The notes under the pieces are model-generated. The model saw only the letters and a list, made by a program, of their open reading frames with translations, had not been told where the DNA came from and ran no database searches. A DNA stretch of 34,315 nucleotides from a virus: positions 1 to 34,315 of IMG/VR virus record IMGVR_UViG_3300042375_000092. One strand, written 5' to 3'. Of the stretch, positions 1 to 7,979 are shown piece after piece. Position 1 is the stretch's first letter. Each line of letters starts with the position of its first letter. A program made the position numbers and the translations under genes.

Positions 1-132
1 AAGTTTGTCGCATTAGGTGGTGCATTACAAGGTGCTACTGCAGGATTCAGCGCATTACAAGGAGCGATAGGTTTATTTGGAGATGAGAATAAAGAATTAG
101 AAAAGACTTTATTAAAAGTTCAAAGTGCAATG
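1..132. repeat. Terminal repeat, left copy (contig overlap)
   Basis: This segment is repeated at 34184-34315. The two copies agree at 131 of 132 positions; the only difference is G at 127 against T at 34310, which changes an alanine codon to serine. The repeat lies inside one open reading frame that continues correctly across the join. That fits an assembly overlap of a circular or circularly permuted genome better than a biological terminal repeat. The mismatch near the very end probably reflects strain variation or an end error. Confidence 0.9.
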
Positions 133-1452
133 GCTTTGCAGCAAGGGATTAGCGGAGTTGCAGGCGCAATGGATTCATTTAAATTATTAGGTAATCAAGT
201 AAAGGGTAGTCTAGTAAATGCGTTTACTACATTAAAAGGTGCTATTATAGGAACAGGTATAGGCTTATTGGTTGTTGGAATAGGTTTATTAGTAGCAAAC
301 TTTGAAAAGGTTAAAGAGGTAATGCTTAATCTAATTCCTGGTCTTGGTAAGGTAGCTGATTTCTTTGGAAATATGATTGAAGCGATTACAGATTTCGTAG
401 GTGCTACAAGTCAAGCTGAAAGGGAATTACAAAAGTTAAACGATAGAACAAATGAAAGGAATGCAACTATAGACCAACAAATGAAAGTTCTTGGTGCTAT
501 GGGAAACCAAGAAGCTGCAATATATAAACTAAAGCAAGAAAGGGCTGAAGGGGAAGTTGAAATGTTATTAGCAAAAACAAAAAGAACAAAAGAAGAAGAT
601 GCTAAATTAATAGAATTAAATACACAAAGAACAGTAAATGAAATTGAAAATACTAAAAGAATTGAAAAGGCAAATGAAGATGCAGCAAAAAAATCAAAAG
701 AATTAAGAGATAAAGCTGCAAAAGAAAGAAAAGAAGCAGAGGAAAAAAGAATTAAAGATTCTGATGCAAGTATTGAAGCAGTAAGAAAGCAAACGGCTTT
801 AGACATAGAAAATGCAGCTAAACAAATAAAAGAGCAAGAACAGTTAAACGAAAGAGAAGCATTTTTTGCAAAAACAAAAGTAACTATTAACCAAGATGCA
901 GCCAACGCAATAAAAGCACAAACACAATTAACCGAATTACAAAAATCAGATATTTTAAAAAATTCTTTAGATGAAGATTTAAAAAATGCAGAAATATTAA
1001 AAGATGCTAAAATAAAAGCTACAGTTGATACTTTAAATATTGTTAGTGATATTTTAGGCAAAGAAAGTGCAGCAGGTAAAGCAGTTGCAATAGCTAGTGC
1101 ATTAATAAATACTTATTTAGGTATTTCTGCAGGTGTTAAATTAGGATTCCCTGCAGCTATTCCGGCAGTATTGGCAGCATCGGTAACAGGTTTTAAAGCC
1201 GTTAAAAGTATTATGGCTACTAAGTTACCAGGAAAGGCAAGTGGCGGTGCTAGTGCAGGCGGTTCAATGTCAGCACCATCTTTATCAAGTGCAACTGCTC
1301 CAATAACACCACAAGCGCAAACAACTACTTTATCTACTCAATCTATTAATCAAATAGGAGTAGCAAGTTCTAGAGCATACGTATTAGAAACTGATGTAAG
1401 CAGTAACCAAGAAAGGTCGCAAAGATTAAATAGGGCTGCTAGGATAAACTAA
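1..1452 (+). CDS. Tail tape measure protein, C-terminal part (gene spans the contig join)
   Basis: The frame is open from base 1 and continues the gene that starts at 33953. Joined through the 132-bp overlap, the protein is 560 residues. Tape measure proteins fill the tail tube, set its length and are ejected with the DNA. Visible signs are an Ala/Gly/Gln-rich helical start, a strongly hydrophobic segment (nt about 235-300, AIIGTGIGLLVVGIGLLV), a long Lys/Glu/Ala coiled-coil stretch (nt about 420-1060), a second hydrophobic Ala/Gly segment (nt about 1070-1200) and a low-complexity Ser/Thr/Gln tail. At about 1.5 angstrom per residue, a general rule for tape measures, the tail would be near 80 nm (inference). 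The long antisense frame under the coiled coil is a shadow. Confidence 0.85.
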   Translation, partial: KFVALGGALQGATAGFSALQGAIGLFGDENKELEKTLLKVQSAMALQQGISGVAGAMDSFKLLGNQVKGSLVNAFTTLKGAIIGTGIGLLVVGIGLLVANFEKVKEVMLNLIPGLGKVADFFGNMIEAITDFVGATSQAERELQKLNDRTNERNATIDQQMKVLGAMGNQEAAIYKLKQERAEGEVEMLLAKTKRTKEEDAKLIELNTQRTVNEIENTKRIEKANEDAAKKSKELRDKAAKERKEAEEKRIKDSDASIEAVRKQTALDIENAAKQIKEQEQLNEREAFFAKTKVTINQDAANAIKAQTQLTELQKSDILKNSLDEDLKNAEILKDAKIKATVDTLNIVSDILGKESAAGKAVAIASALINTYLGISAGVKLGFPAAIPAVLAASVTGFKAVKSIMATKLPGKASGGASAGGSMSAPSLSSATAPITPQAQTTTLSTQSINQIGVASSRAYVLETDVSSNQERSQRLNRAARIN

Positions 1453-1482
1453 ACAACTATTTTTAAATTATATATTATAAAT

Positions 1483-2205
1483 ATGAAATTGCCTATTTAC
1501 GATTTAATAATAAATCAAGATGAGAATAATGATGCTGAGGTTTCTTTTGTGGCACTCGTTGACAGTCCTGCAATTAAAAAGGACTTTCTTGCATTTAAAG
1601 AAGAATTTATAGACCCATCAAAAGGAGAACAAAAAGACGAGTTTTTAAATCGTTGCATTAGTTACGTAATTAATGAGGGTAAAGAAACAGAACAAGCAGT
1701 AGCAATATGTAATAGCTTATGGGAGCAACACTTTGAAGAGAAACCTATGGCATTTGCTATACAGTCTGAAAGTGAGCATATCATTACTGGTCCTTTAATG
1801 ATTCCTCAACAATTAATCTACCGTAATTCAGAGCAGTTTGGAGAACACTATGTTAAGTTTTCAGTTGATACTATCAAACAGATAGCAATTAAGTTTAGCA
1901 AAAAGGGATATCAAAAGAACGTTAACCTAATGCACGAAGCAGATATGCAGGTTGAAGGACTTACAATGTTTGAAAGTTTTATCAGCGATTCTAAAAGAGG
2001 TATTAAACCGATGGAAGCATTTAAAGATTTGCCGGATGGAACTTGGTTTGGTAGTTTCTATGTAGAGAATCCTAAAGTATGGGAGTTAATCAAGAAAGGG
2101 GAAGTAAAAGGATTTAGCGTTGAAGGTATGTTTGATTATGAAGCACCTTTGTCAGAAGATGAAAAACAATTAGCAGAATTAAGAGAAATTTTAAACAGTT
2201 TTTAA
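1483..2205 (+). CDS. Prohead protease, XkdF-like
   Basis: The 240-residue protein resembles the XkdF-like serine protease family that matures phage heads. The N-terminus (LPIYDLIINQDENNDAEVSF, then VALVDSPAIKKDF) is the usual opening. A Cys-containing stretch (FLNRCISYVINEGKETEQAV) matches a motif seen in many phage head proteins. The C-terminal half contains VNLMHEAD (about residues 147-154), a candidate active-site His region, and GEVKGFSVEGMF, typical of the protease core where a catalytic serine would lie. Its place directly before a scaffold-like and a capsid gene supports the call. I did not verify the catalytic residues by alignment. Translation starts at ATG 1483 after an A/T-rich leader (TATAAAT), the usual Bacteroidota context without a Shine-Dalgarno sequence. 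Confidence 0.75.
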   Translation: MKLPIYDLIINQDENNDAEVSFVALVDSPAIKKDFLAFKEEFIDPSKGEQKDEFLNRCISYVINEGKETEQAVAICNSLWEQHFEEKPMAFAIQSESEHIITGPLMIPQQLIYRNSEQFGEHYVKFSVDTIKQIAIKFSKKGYQKNVNLMHEADMQVEGLTMFESFISDSKRGIKPMEAFKDLPDGTWFGSFYVENPKVWELIKKGEVKGFSVEGMFDYEAPLSEDEKQLAELREILNSF

Positions 2206-2224
2206 AAATCAATATAATAGTAAT

Positions 2225-2782
2225 ATGGAAGCAAAAGAAATTTTACAAAAAGTAAAGCAATATTTTAACGAATTAGCTGCTGCACCTGAAGTTGAACCAA
2301 TGGCTGAAGCCACCGAATATGAATTAAAAGACGGTGGTAAGGTTATGATTGATAAACTAGAGGTTGGCGGTATTGTTATGATTGACGGAAATGCTGCATT
2401 GCCAGGAGAAGCTGAATTGGTAGACGGTACAAAAATGACTATCGGAGATAATGGTGTTATCACTGCTATCGAAATAGTAGAAGTTGCTGAAGAGCCAGTT
2501 GAAGAGCCTATCGTTGAAGATATGGGAACTAAATTTGCAGCTTTTGAATCATCAACAAATGAAAAATTTGCTAATTATGAAATTAAGTTTTCTGCATACG
2601 AACAACGTTTTGCTGATTACGAGGTTAAAATGAAAAAGGCAAACAAAGTAATTGATGAACTTTTGAAATTATCAACTTTATTGGTAGAAGCACCAGTACA
2701 AGCACCTGATAATTCAGTAAGAACTTCAAATGCTTTTAAAGAAGTAGAAGAAAAGAAAACACTAAATATTTTATTTAACTAA
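2225..2782 (+). CDS. Putative scaffold or capsid-assembly protein
   Basis: This 185-residue acidic protein sits between the protease and the major capsid gene, where scaffolds are usually encoded. Residues about 30-85 hold two similar beta-rich units with L-DG-K patterns (ELKDGGKVMIDKLEVGG and ELVDGTKMTIGDNGVI). A Pro/Glu/Val linker follows, then a helical, probably coiled-coil stretch (about 98-155) with F-AYE repeats: KFAAFESS, KFANYEIKFSAYEQRFADYE. The helical end would fit a scaffold that is removed by the upstream protease. No enzymatic motif is visible. A head decoration role cannot be excluded, because the L-DG beta units look like a small structural domain. The function is inferred mainly from position and composition. 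Confidence 0.55.
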   Translation: MEAKEILQKVKQYFNELAAAPEVEPMAEATEYELKDGGKVMIDKLEVGGIVMIDGNAALPGEAELVDGTKMTIGDNGVITAIEIVEVAEEPVEEPIVEDMGTKFAAFESSTNEKFANYEIKFSAYEQRFADYEVKMKKANKVIDELLKLSTLLVEAPVQAPDNSVRTSNAFKEVEEKKTLNILFN

Positions 2783-2796
2783 ACAATTATAAAAAA

Positions 2797-3762
2797 ATGG
2801 CATTAGCTTTTAGCGGATTATCCGCATACACTAAACAACTTGTTAAACCACTTTTGACAAGTGCAGTATTTGACGCAAAGACACAACAATTAATCTTATC
2901 AAGCGGTATCGTTATCCCGAACGTTAAAAGTTCAGTAGCTATTCCTTTGATGGAAACAGATGCAGTATTTGCTGCTCAGTCTTGTTCTTTCGATGCAAGT
3001 GGAACAACTACTTTCTCTCAACGTACTATCACAGTAGGTAAGATTAAAGTAGAAGAGAAAATCTGTCCGAAGGATATGGAAGCGTACTTCACACAAGAAG
3101 CGTTGAAAGCAGGTTCAACTTACGAAGATTTCGGTAATGCTGATTTCCAAAAAGCATTCTTAGATAAGAAAAACGCAAGAATTGCTTCTCAATTAGAGAC
3201 TGCAATTTGGCAAGGAGATGCAACAGGTGCAACTGCAAACACAAACAAATTTGACGGTTTACAGAAATTAATCGCTGCAGGTTCTCCAGTAGATGCAAAC
3301 GTATCAGGTTACACAGGAATCAGTGGTTCAGCTATTGCAACTGTTAACGCTTCAAACGTTATCGCTTGTACTGAAGCTATCTACAAAGCTATCCCTGTTC
3401 AAGTATTGAGCAAAGGAGATACTAAAATCTTCGTTGGTAATGATTGGTATCGTTTATTAATCCTTGCTTACAGAGAAAAAAATATGTTCTCTTACAATCC
3501 ACAAGATTCTCAAGCATCTTCATTTATCCTACCTGCAACTAACGTTGAAGTTGTAAGTGTAAATGGTTTGAATGGAACTGGTGATGCTTATGCAATCAGT
3601 CTTTCAAATATGGCTCTTGCAGTTGATTTGGTTGACGAAGAAGGTTCATACAAGATGTGGTATTCAGAAGATAATAACGATGTAAGATATCGCGTAGAAT
3701 TTAAAATCGGAGTGAACGTAGCTTTCACAAATGAGTGTGTTAAATTCGTAGCAGGAATCTAA
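2797..3762 (+). CDS. Major capsid protein
   Basis: The 321-residue protein follows the protease and scaffold candidate and has the character of an HK97-fold shell protein: an N-terminal helical part, then a long beta-rich region (SSVAIPLMETDAVF, TFSQRTITVGKIKVEEKICP), a helix with TYEDFGNADFQKAFLDKK, and a C-terminal part with KIFVGNDWYRLL and NNDVRYRVEFKIGVNVAF. Codon choice differs from the neighbours, with many ATC, TTC, AAC and TAC codons where other genes use ATT/ATA, TTT, AAT and TAT. This is expected for the most abundant protein. A stable hairpin follows 10 nt after the stop. I see no separate decoration domain. Confidence 0.82.
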   Translation: MALAFSGLSAYTKQLVKPLLTSAVFDAKTQQLILSSGIVIPNVKSSVAIPLMETDAVFAAQSCSFDASGTTTFSQRTITVGKIKVEEKICPKDMEAYFTQEALKAGSTYEDFGNADFQKAFLDKKNARIASQLETAIWQGDATGATANTNKFDGLQKLIAAGSPVDANVSGYTGISGSAIATVNASNVIACTEAIYKAIPVQVLSKGDTKIFVGNDWYRLLILAYREKNMFSYNPQDSQASSFILPATNVEVVSVNGLNGTGDAYAISLSNMALAVDLVDEEGSYKMWYSEDNNDVRYRVEFKIGVNVAFTNECVKFVAGI

Positions 3763-3771
3763 TTTTCTAAC

Positions 3772-3805
3772 ATAGAGAGGTGGTAACCCCATCTCTCTAT
3801 TTAAT
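3772..3805 (+). terminator. Hairpin after the major capsid gene
   Basis: ATAGAGAGGTGG (3772-3783) pairs with CCATCTCTCTAT (3789-3800), with one G-T pair and a 5-nt loop. Only a short T-rich stretch follows, so it may be a partial terminator or a 3' hairpin that stabilises the capsid mRNA. Confidence 0.6.
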
Positions 3806-3815
3806 ACTTATAAAT

Positions 3816-4334
3816 ATGCCTTGTGCAATAGTTAGCGGATATACAATAGACTGTAGAGAGACCATTGGTGGTATAGATGCAGTTTTTTTCGCAGAATATG
3901 GAAATGTAACAATAAACGATGCTAGTGGTATCGTTACAGGAATTACCAAAGTAGCTGGCAAGAAATTTTACAAATTTGAAATACCTACTAAATCTAGTGC
4001 GGTTGCTGCAAGCAATCCAACAGGTTCTATTGAAAACGGTACTTTGTTTTTTGAGCAAACTTTAGATTTCCCTATCAATAAGAGAGATGCAACCACAAGA
4101 AACATCATCACTACCTTAGCTAAAAATAAAGTTGTAGCGGTTACCCTTGATAAAGATGGTACTTACAGAATGTACGGTAAAGGCGCAGGTCTATACTTAG
4201 CAGCAAGTACAGGTACAAGTGGTGCAGCAGCAGCAGATGCTAATGGTTATATGTTGAAATTTGAAGGTTCAGAAAGAGAAGATTTCTTTGAAGTAACCAA
4301 CGCAGTTGGAATAGCTTTGACTACTGCAGGATAG
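3816..4334 (+). CDS. Putative major tail (tube) protein
   Basis: ATG 3816 (MPCAIVSGYTIDCRETIGGI) is preferred over an upstream GTG at 3780, because that region is the capsid-gene hairpin and ATG 3816 has the TATAAAT leader common here. The 172-residue product is beta-rich with few charged helices. The opening with two cysteines followed by GGI-AVFFAEYGNVT, the middle IENGTLFFEQTLDFPI and the late GYMLKFEGSE resemble a family of small abundant structural proteins in Bacteroidota phages that I associate with the tail tube. A strong terminator directly behind it suggests an abundant product made in controlled amounts. It could instead be a head decoration protein; the family is recalled, not searched. 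Confidence 0.55.
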   Translation: MPCAIVSGYTIDCRETIGGIDAVFFAEYGNVTINDASGIVTGITKVAGKKFYKFEIPTKSSAVAASNPTGSIENGTLFFEQTLDFPINKRDATTRNIITTLAKNKVVAVTLDKDGTYRMYGKGAGLYLAASTGTSGAAAADANGYMLKFEGSEREDFFEVTNAVGIALTTAG

Positions 4335-4357
4335 AGTTTTTTAATTTTTAATTTATG

Positions 4358-4386
4358 CCCCGACCGATGAAAGTCGGGGTTTTTTT
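4358..4386 (+). terminator. Rho-independent terminator after the tail-tube candidate
   Basis: CCCCGAC (4358-4364) pairs perfectly with GTCGGGG (4373-4379) around an 8-nt loop, followed by seven T (4380-4386). The T run ends 2 nt before ATG 4389, so read-through or a promoter not recognised here must supply the next gene. Confidence 0.88.
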
Positions 4387-4388
4387 CT

Positions 4389-4757
4389 ATGATTAATTTA
4401 ACAAAAGGACTTACACAGACTATTTATTTCACGGCTACTGAGAAGGCTACCATTAGCAACCCTTACTTTTTATTTGTGTTTATCCACAGAGTAACAGGCG
4501 ATGTTGTTAAGTTAATGGCTACTAATCAGAGTATTACTGGTAGATACGATAGTTTTGCATTTACAGTTAATAACTTTTTTAATTTAAAGGAAGAGGGATT
4601 TTGGGGTTATACAATACATCAAAAAGTAAGTTCAGGAGATTTAACAGTTAGTGGATTAGTGTTAGAAGAAGGGTATATGTTTTTAAATCCTGCTACACCT
4701 TTTGAACCTACTAAATACGAAGAACAAAATAATAATTTCGTTACTTATGGATTATAA
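4389..4757 (+). CDS. Small virion-associated protein of unknown function
   Basis: The 122-residue product is beta-rich. It has conserved-looking segments (TIYFTATEKATISNPYFLFV, GFWGYTIHQK, GLVLEEGYMFL) and ends with Pro, Tyr and Asn. Similar small proteins occur next to structural genes in other Bacteroidota phages, but I cannot give a specific role. The start codon lies 2 nt after the T run of a terminator, so this gene has almost no untranslated leader of its own. Its last 11 bases overlap the portal gene in another frame (ATGGATTATAA), which implies coupled translation. A minor tail, baseplate or head accessory protein is possible. Confidence 0.6.
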   Translation: MINLTKGLTQTIYFTATEKATISNPYFLFVFIHRVTGDVVKLMATNQSITGRYDSFAFTVNNFFNLKEEGFWGYTIHQKVSSGDLTVSGLVLEEGYMFLNPATPFEPTKYEEQNNNFVTYGL

Positions 4758-6717
4758 AAATATTATCACAATAAAATTCGCACAAGCGGAGCAACCACGA
4801 TTTGAAGAAAAGAGGGCTAAGGGTTATGTTGAATTTGGTGGCAATAATAACTATCCTGAATATTTAATTGGTTTATTTAATGAAAGTCCAAAACACGGAG
4901 CAATCATTAAAAGTAAAACGAATTATATTTTCGGTCAGGGATGGGATGGTATTGAACAAAAGGCAAACACTAAGGGAGAAACGTGGAATCAAATTACTAA
5001 AAAATGTATTTTAGATGATGAACTTTTTGGAGGTTATTATCTACAAGTTATATATAATTTATTAGGTCAGATTAAAGATGTGTATCATCTTGAGTATCAT
5101 AAAGTTAGGACTAATAAAGAGCAGAACGAATTTCAAGTTAAAAACGATTGGTCAGATAATAAAGAGAAGCCTAGACATTATCCTGCTTTTAATATTAACG
5201 ACCCAGTAGCAAGTCAGGTTTTATTTGTAAAACAATATAATCCTAAGTCAGATATTTACCCTTTACCTAATTACTTTCAAGGTTTGAATTACATTGAGAG
5301 TGATGTTCAGGTAAGCAGACATATTTTAGGTAATGCAAAGGATGGTTTTGTTGCAACTACTTTAATAAATTTAAATGGTGGCGAACCGGCAGAAGAGGCG
5401 AAAGAAGCAGTTGAAAGAGGAATCAAAAAGAAATTTACAGGTAGTGAAGGCGATAGAGTGGTTATAATGTTTAACAAGTCAAAAGATAATAGTGCAGAGA
5501 TTTTGCCTTTATCTTCTACTATGTTAACCAAAGAAGATTTTACAAACGTAAATAATTTAATTCAACAAGAAATATTCGCCTGTCATCAGGTTACTTCGCC
5601 TTCATTGTTTGGTATTAAGACAGAAGGGCAGTTGGGCGGTTCTACAGAGATTAGAGACGCTTATAAGATATTCGCTAATACGTATGTAAACGAAAGACAA
5701 CAAGCGATTGAGGAAGTATTTAATCAATTATTTGATTATGTAGGTATTAAAGGAGATTATGAATTGATACCAGTAGAACCATTAAGTTTTGAATTTAGTG
5801 AAGGTGTAATGGCTGCTAATATGACTAGGGATGAGATTAGAGAAAAATTAGGTTTAGCTTCTGAAGTTACTGCAGTTAATCCTGCAGTTAATCCAACAGT
5901 TAATCCAACTGACCAACCTATTGCTGCTTCAAATGAATCTATAAAGAATCTTACCGGCAGACAATACCAAAACGTAATGAGGATTGTAAGGCAGTTTACT
6001 AATGGTAAACTTTCAAAAGAACAAGCTGCATTAATGTTAAAGAATGGATTTGCATTTACGGATAGTGATGTAAATACTTTCTTAGGTTTAGATACTGAAA
6101 CATTTAGCGCAGTTGATAAGGAAAGAGAACTGCTTGAAATGTTCGAAAAGTTCAGCGAAAGTTTAGATGATTATGAGGTAATTACAAGCAAATCTCCTAA
6201 AGAGTTTAATCACTTTGCAGAGGAAGTTGTTTTAAGCCAATTAGAAGCCGATATTTTGAATCTAATTAGTAAGGACAAAAGAATCACTAGCGAAACTATT
6301 TCAGAGGTTTTAAAGCAAGATGTGAAGGTTATAGAGGCATCATTAAAAAACTTAGTTGAAAGTAATGTAATAGCTACAAAAGAGGTTAAGGTAGGTAAAG
6401 ATATTGTAATTGAAAGAAAGAAAACTGACATTAAAATAGATAAGCCTAAAACAATTAGATTGTCGGTTGCTTATACTTATGCAAAAAGACTAGATGCAAA
6501 AGGAGAATCTATTATACCAACATCAAGACCGTTTTGTGTTAAGATGGTAGACCTTGCCAAAACAAGATTATGGAGTAGTGCTAACATCCAGCAAATGAGT
6601 GTTGTATTAGGTTATTCCGTATTTGATAGAGTTGGAGGGTTTTGGAATAACAATGGAACTATTGAAACACATTGCAGGCACGAATGGAAACCAGTAATAA
6701 TTCAAAAGAAAAAATAA
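4747..6717 (+). CDS. Portal protein fused to winged-helix and MuF-like C-terminal regions
   Basis: The start is ATG 4747, overlapping the previous stop; an upstream ATG at 4702 would add 15 residues inside that gene. The 656-residue protein forms the DNA channel at one vertex of the head. Portal features are the N-terminal NYPEYLIGLFNES (about residues 35-47), GAIIKSKTNYIFGQGW, and the helical core with HQVTSPSLFGIK and GGSTEIRDAY. Behind the usual portal length come LTGRQYQNVMRIVRQFTNGK (about 400-420), a winged-helix-like stretch around DILNLISKDKRITSETISE (about 500-560), and a final region with TSRPFCVKMV and HCRHEWKPV (about 590-652). That end resembles the C-terminus of MuF head-morphogenesis proteins. 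The order, a portal carrying its own MuF-like end, removes the need for a separate MuF gene, and none is seen. Confidence 0.8.
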   Translation: MDYKNIITIKFAQAEQPRFEEKRAKGYVEFGGNNNYPEYLIGLFNESPKHGAIIKSKTNYIFGQGWDGIEQKANTKGETWNQITKKCILDDELFGGYYLQVIYNLLGQIKDVYHLEYHKVRTNKEQNEFQVKNDWSDNKEKPRHYPAFNINDPVASQVLFVKQYNPKSDIYPLPNYFQGLNYIESDVQVSRHILGNAKDGFVATTLINLNGGEPAEEAKEAVERGIKKKFTGSEGDRVVIMFNKSKDNSAEILPLSSTMLTKEDFTNVNNLIQQEIFACHQVTSPSLFGIKTEGQLGGSTEIRDAYKIFANTYVNERQQAIEEVFNQLFDYVGIKGDYELIPVEPLSFEFSEGVMAANMTRDEIREKLGLASEVTAVNPAVNPTVNPTDQPIAASNESIKNLTGRQYQNVMRIVRQFTNGKLSKEQAALMLKNGFAFTDSDVNTFLGLDTETFSAVDKERELLEMFEKFSESLDDYEVITSKSPKEFNHFAEEVVLSQLEADILNLISKDKRITSETISEVLKQDVKVIEASLKNLVESNVIATKEVKVGKDIVIERKKTDIKIDKPKTIRLSVAYTYAKRLDAKGESIIPTSRPFCVKMVDLAKTRLWSSANIQQMSVVLGYSVFDRVGGFWNNNGTIETHCRHEWKPVIIQKKK

Positions 6718-7503
6718 ATGAGCGCAAATATACTTTTCATATCTGAGAATCTAATTAAAAGCAGAACTGGAATAAGTGATGCTATTGATGGCAAACAATT
6801 AAAGCCACATATTAAAGTAGCGCAAGACCTTTATTTGCAACCTGCTTTGGGAAGTACTTTATACCTACGTTTACAATCAGGAATAGAGGCTGCAAACCTT
6901 TCTAATTTAGAGAAATCTTTATTAGATAATTTTATAACGGATTGTTTGGTTTGGTACACTATGAGTTTATTGCCCTTTGGATTGGGTTATCAATTTTTCA
7001 GTAAGGGGATATTGCAAAAGACAAGCGAAGAAAGTAATGCTCCATCAAGAGCAGATTTAGAGTTGATAGGTAATGAATATAAAAAGACTGCTGAATTTTA
7101 CAAGCAAAGATTAATTAATTATTTAAGAGAGAATTATTTATTATTTTCTGAATACTTTAATCCAGGCAGCGGATTAGATGTTATATTCCCTGAATTAAAA
7201 GCATATACAAGTCCTATTTATTTAGGTAATGTAAATGATGGAGTAAGGGTATTCTCTAACAATGCAACAAGCGGTGGAGCAACAACTATTTATCATACAC
7301 CTGCTGCAGGAGACAGTAGTTTCTCAGTTGGTGGATTAGTTAATAAAGTAGTGTTAATTGCAATGAGGTCAGGATTGGTAAAAGGTATAACAAACTTACC
7401 TACTGCAAATCCTATGTACTTACAAATTGTTGGTAATGTAATTACTTTACCTACTGGGGATGTAACACAAGCAGGAGAATTATTTTCATTCACAATAAGA
7501 TAA
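6718..7503 (+). CDS. Head-tail connector (adaptor) protein with beta-rich C-terminal extension
   Basis: The gene starts directly after the portal stop. The N-terminal part of the 261-residue protein is helical. Its opening (LFISENLIKSRTGISDAIDG) and LYLQPALGSTLYLRLQSGI (about residues 39-57) match DUF6712-like adaptor proteins of Bacteroidota phages, which join the portal to the tail. After about residue 150 the protein changes to a Gly/Thr-rich, beta-type extension (YHTPAAGDSSFSVGGLVN, VITLPTGDVTQAGELF) that looks like an added outer domain rather than connector core. Such extensions might be exposed at the neck, but nothing in the sequence shows a ligand. The position between portal and tail-completion gene supports the call. 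Confidence 0.65.
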   Translation: MSANILFISENLIKSRTGISDAIDGKQLKPHIKVAQDLYLQPALGSTLYLRLQSGIEAANLSNLEKSLLDNFITDCLVWYTMSLLPFGLGYQFFSKGILQKTSEESNAPSRADLELIGNEYKKTAEFYKQRLINYLRENYLLFSEYFNPGSGLDVIFPELKAYTSPIYLGNVNDGVRVFSNNATSGGATTIYHTPAAGDSSFSVGGLVNKVVLIAMRSGLVKGITNLPTANPMYLQIVGNVITLPTGDVTQAGELFSFTIR

Positions 7504-7507
7504 ATTT

Positions 7508-7654
7508 ATGGCTTATAAAAAAGCATTAATTCAAAGAGTTTTATTTTATGACCTACAACCAGTTAATAACAACAATAACAAGTCTGCTGCAAAATCACGA
7601 AATGATAAAAACGGCAAAGTACGCAACCCCGAAAGAGTGGCTACTAAGAGATGA
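7508..7654 (+). CDS. Possible small basic ORF overlapping the tail-completion gene
   Basis: ATG 7508 follows the connector stop after 4 nt and opens a 48-codon frame (MAYKKALIQRVLFYDLQPVN onward, Lys/Arg/Asn-rich) that overlaps the next gene by 107 nt in another frame. The first 15 residues look natural, but the remainder is the second frame of a convincing gene and has simple composition. It may act only as a short leader that carries ribosomes to ATG 7548. No known family is recognised. Confidence 0.25.
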   Translation: MAYKKALIQRVLFYDLQPVNNNNNKSAAKSRNDKNGKVRNPERVATKR

Positions 7655-7979
7655 ACAACCGGTTTATCCGATTGCTTGTTTTTCAATTAATTCAGGTAGT
7701 TTAAATTTAGGTAGGGAACAGATTTACAATGTTCAATTTTTCTTTTTAGATAAGAGTGGTCAAGAGGCTGAATACGAAGAGGATGTAATAAGCGACCAAG
7801 TGCAAATAGCTTCCGATATTCTTAGCTTAATGCGTACAGGTAGAAATAATTATTCAATAGATGATAGCGTAACTTTCAATGCGATATCGGATAAGTACGA
7901 AGATTATTTGGCAGGGGTGGAGTTAACAATTAATATTTCAACACAAAATCAATTTACTGGATGCGACGTGCCATTGTAA
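7548..7979 (+). CDS. Putative tail-completion / neck protein
   Basis: The 143-residue product opens with MTYNQLITTITSLLQNHEMI and continues with a mixed alpha/beta pattern (YPIACFSINSG, EQIYNVQFFFLDKSG). It ends in a short beta strand region (YLAGVELTINIST). The size and pattern fit tail-terminator or completion proteins that cap the tube where it meets the connector. The position right behind the connector gene agrees. It ends inside the first codons of the fibre gene, with a 19-nt overlap. I know of no catalytic motif here. An assignment to a specific family would need a profile search. Confidence 0.5.
   Translation: MTYNQLITTITSLLQNHEMIKTAKYATPKEWLLRDEQPVYPIACFSINSGSLNLGREQIYNVQFFFLDKSGQEAEYEEDVISDQVQIASDILSLMRTGRNNYSIDDSVTFNAISDKYEDYLAGVELTINISTQNQFTGCDVPL

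Noticed and set aside
411-1061. 216-codon open frame on the minus strand
   Set aside because: It is the antisense shadow of the Lys/Glu/Ala coiled coil of the tape measure; the product is Ser/Phe/Leu-rich without domain features, and all real genes are on the + strand.
3780-3815. GTG-initiated extension of the tail-tube candidate
   Set aside because: It would lie over the capsid-gene hairpin and encode a poor leader; ATG 3816 has the usual context.
4702-4746. Upstream ATG for the portal gene
   Set aside because: It lies deep in the preceding gene, and the ATG 4747 overlap is like others in this genome.
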